From Closterium sp. Naga37s-1 (lineage: Eukaryota; Streptophyta; Zygnematophyceae; Desmidiales; Closteriaceae): 64,000 nt of DNA. Below are positions 62,774 through 64,000 of this stretch, in pieces. The stretch covers positions 2,462,001 to 2,526,000 of the forward strand of contig CANJKZ010000774.1 in the NCBI GenBank assembly GCA_947471745.1, written 5' to 3'. The notes beneath the pieces were generated by a model. It saw nothing but the letters and a program-made list of their open reading frames with translations. It was not told the DNA's origin and did no database searches. Each line of letters starts with the position of its first letter. The stretch's first letter is position 1. A program made the position numbers and the translations under genes.

Positions 62774-64000
62774 TGTCAAACTCATATATGCTATAGTCTG
62801 TTTAGGCTGTAGTGGGGTAGTCCTTAGAGGGTACAACACTTTTGTGTTACCTACTTGTACCCACCTGCTTTCTAGTTCATTCACTCCGTTCCTGATTCTA
62901 ACATGGTATTCTGAGTAGGTTCCCTAGTGGGAACGTTTTTTAGGGCCCACCACGAAATTTCTCCCGCCCTGCCCGAAGCGCGCATCGCGCCCTGCCTTAG
63001 ACGCCCGTCACTGGCTCGTCGCCACGCATCGTGGCCCCCCCTTTGCTGCCCGTCGCTGGCCCCTTAGCCGCCCGTCGGCCCCTTTCGCCGGCCGTCACGG
63101 CCCCTTAGCCGCCCGTCGTCGGCCCCTTAGCCGCCCGTCACGGCCCGTTAGCCGCCCGTCGGCCCCTTAGCCGCCCGTCGGCCCCCCTTAGCCGCCCGTC
63201 GCGGCCCCTTAGCCGCCCGTCGGCCCCTTCGCCGCCCGTCACGGCCCCTAAGCCACCCGTCGGCCCCTTAGCCGCCCGTCGGCCCCTTAGCCGCCCGCTG
63301 GCCCCTTATCCGCCCGTCACAGCTCCTAGGCCGCCCGTCGGCCCCCTCGCCGCCCGTCACGGCTCCTCTTGCCGCCCGTCGACCGCCAGTCCCGGCCCGC
63401 CCGTCACGGCACGGCCGCCTGCTGCGGCCCTGTCCTGCAACCGCCCCCGGTCGCGGCCCTGCCCTACAGCCGCCCCCTGCCGCGGCACTGACCTAACACC
63501 GCCAGCTGCGGCCCTGCCCTGCACCCGCCCCTGGTAAGCACTGCGCCGCGCCGCGCCGCCAGGAACCGAGCCGCGCCGCCCAGCCGAGCCGCGCCGCCCA
63601 GCTGAGCCGTGCCGCCCAGCCGAGCCTCGCCGCCCAGCCAAGCCGCGCCGCCCTACTGAGCCGCACTGCCCTACACTGCCCTACTGCCTCTGCTGCTACT
63701 GCTGCTACTACTGCAACTGCTGCTACTGCTGTTACTGCTGCTACTACTGCTCCTACTGCTGCTATGGCTAGCCCTACTGTTCTCACCTTTGATGCTGAGG
63801 GACGTGCAGTTGACTTTGACGTGTGGGTTGACGACCTGCAGCTTTTTCTTCAGTGTGATTCTAGGGATGGGGTATCCCTTTTCGATCACACGTCCCGTGT
63901 TTCTACTGCTCCTGCTGCCACTACTGACAGTACGGTTTGCTCGCAGTGGACCACTCGTGACGCTGTTGCTCGTCTTGTTGTTCGTAGTCACCTGCCGCCT
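62774..64000 (+). mobile_element. Ty1/copia element F', start only; runs off the window (fossil)
   Basis: LTR 62774-62903, primer site, minisatellite leader and the start of gag at 63764 (MASPTVLTFDAEGRAVDFDV). It matches 45709-46935 at an offset of 17,065. The rest lies beyond the window. Confidence 0.87.

Overview
This is a nuclear window from a eukaryote. It has GT-AG introns, a gamma-tubulin complex gene split into at least 17 short exons, an Smr-domain gene, and many Ty1/copia LTR retroelements. Plant-type features (copia elements with initiator-Met-like primer sites, a gamma-tubulin complex component that looks most like the plant GCP5 type) together with very GC-rich, repeat-laden DNA suggest a green-lineage organism. 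A streptophyte alga of the Closterium kind is my best guess, but this is inference and was not checked.

Layout. (1) 1-9611 and 13196-22806 are two nearly identical copies of one segment. They form a tandem duplication with a 13,195-bp step, and only about five base differences were noticed, all in the retroelement part. Each copy holds the 3' part of a copia element with a short 3' LTR, an intact single-exon gene for a small DUF1771-Smr protein with an N-myristoylation-type start, and the first recognised exons of the gamma-tubulin complex gene. The right-hand copy carries on into the rest of that gene; the left-hand copy is cut off inside a 142-bp satellite. (2) 9612-13195 is the leader, gag and integrase part of the copia element belonging to the right-hand copy. 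(3) 18993-34656 (+) is the gamma-tubulin complex component gene. Its 17 exons keep reading phase across every junction (850 codons including the stop), and the first exon or exons were not found. (4) 35186-40125 (-) is a broken copia element of a second family. (5) 40126-64000 is an array of copia elements of the first superfamily. It contains a second tandem duplication (40274-57313, repeated from 57314 to beyond the window) and one nearly whole element (about 50806-57313).

The most unusual signal is in the host gene. Nearly every exon in its middle part is accompanied by partial tandem copies of itself. Copies of the 5' part, with their splice acceptor, lie upstream; copies of the 3' part, with their donor, lie downstream. 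At many seams between copies sits a short palindrome of the form TTTTGAG-N-CG-N-CTCAAAA. Two satellites (53 bp and 142 bp) are exaggerated cases of the same process: their units are exon-edge fragments, and the 53-bp unit contains the palindrome. The introns therefore seem to have grown by repeated duplication across intron-exon borders, leaving decoy splice sites around the real exons.

No tRNA, rRNA, CRISPR array or bacterial-type operon was seen. Most long open frames here come from low-complexity repeats or are shadows of the retroelements.
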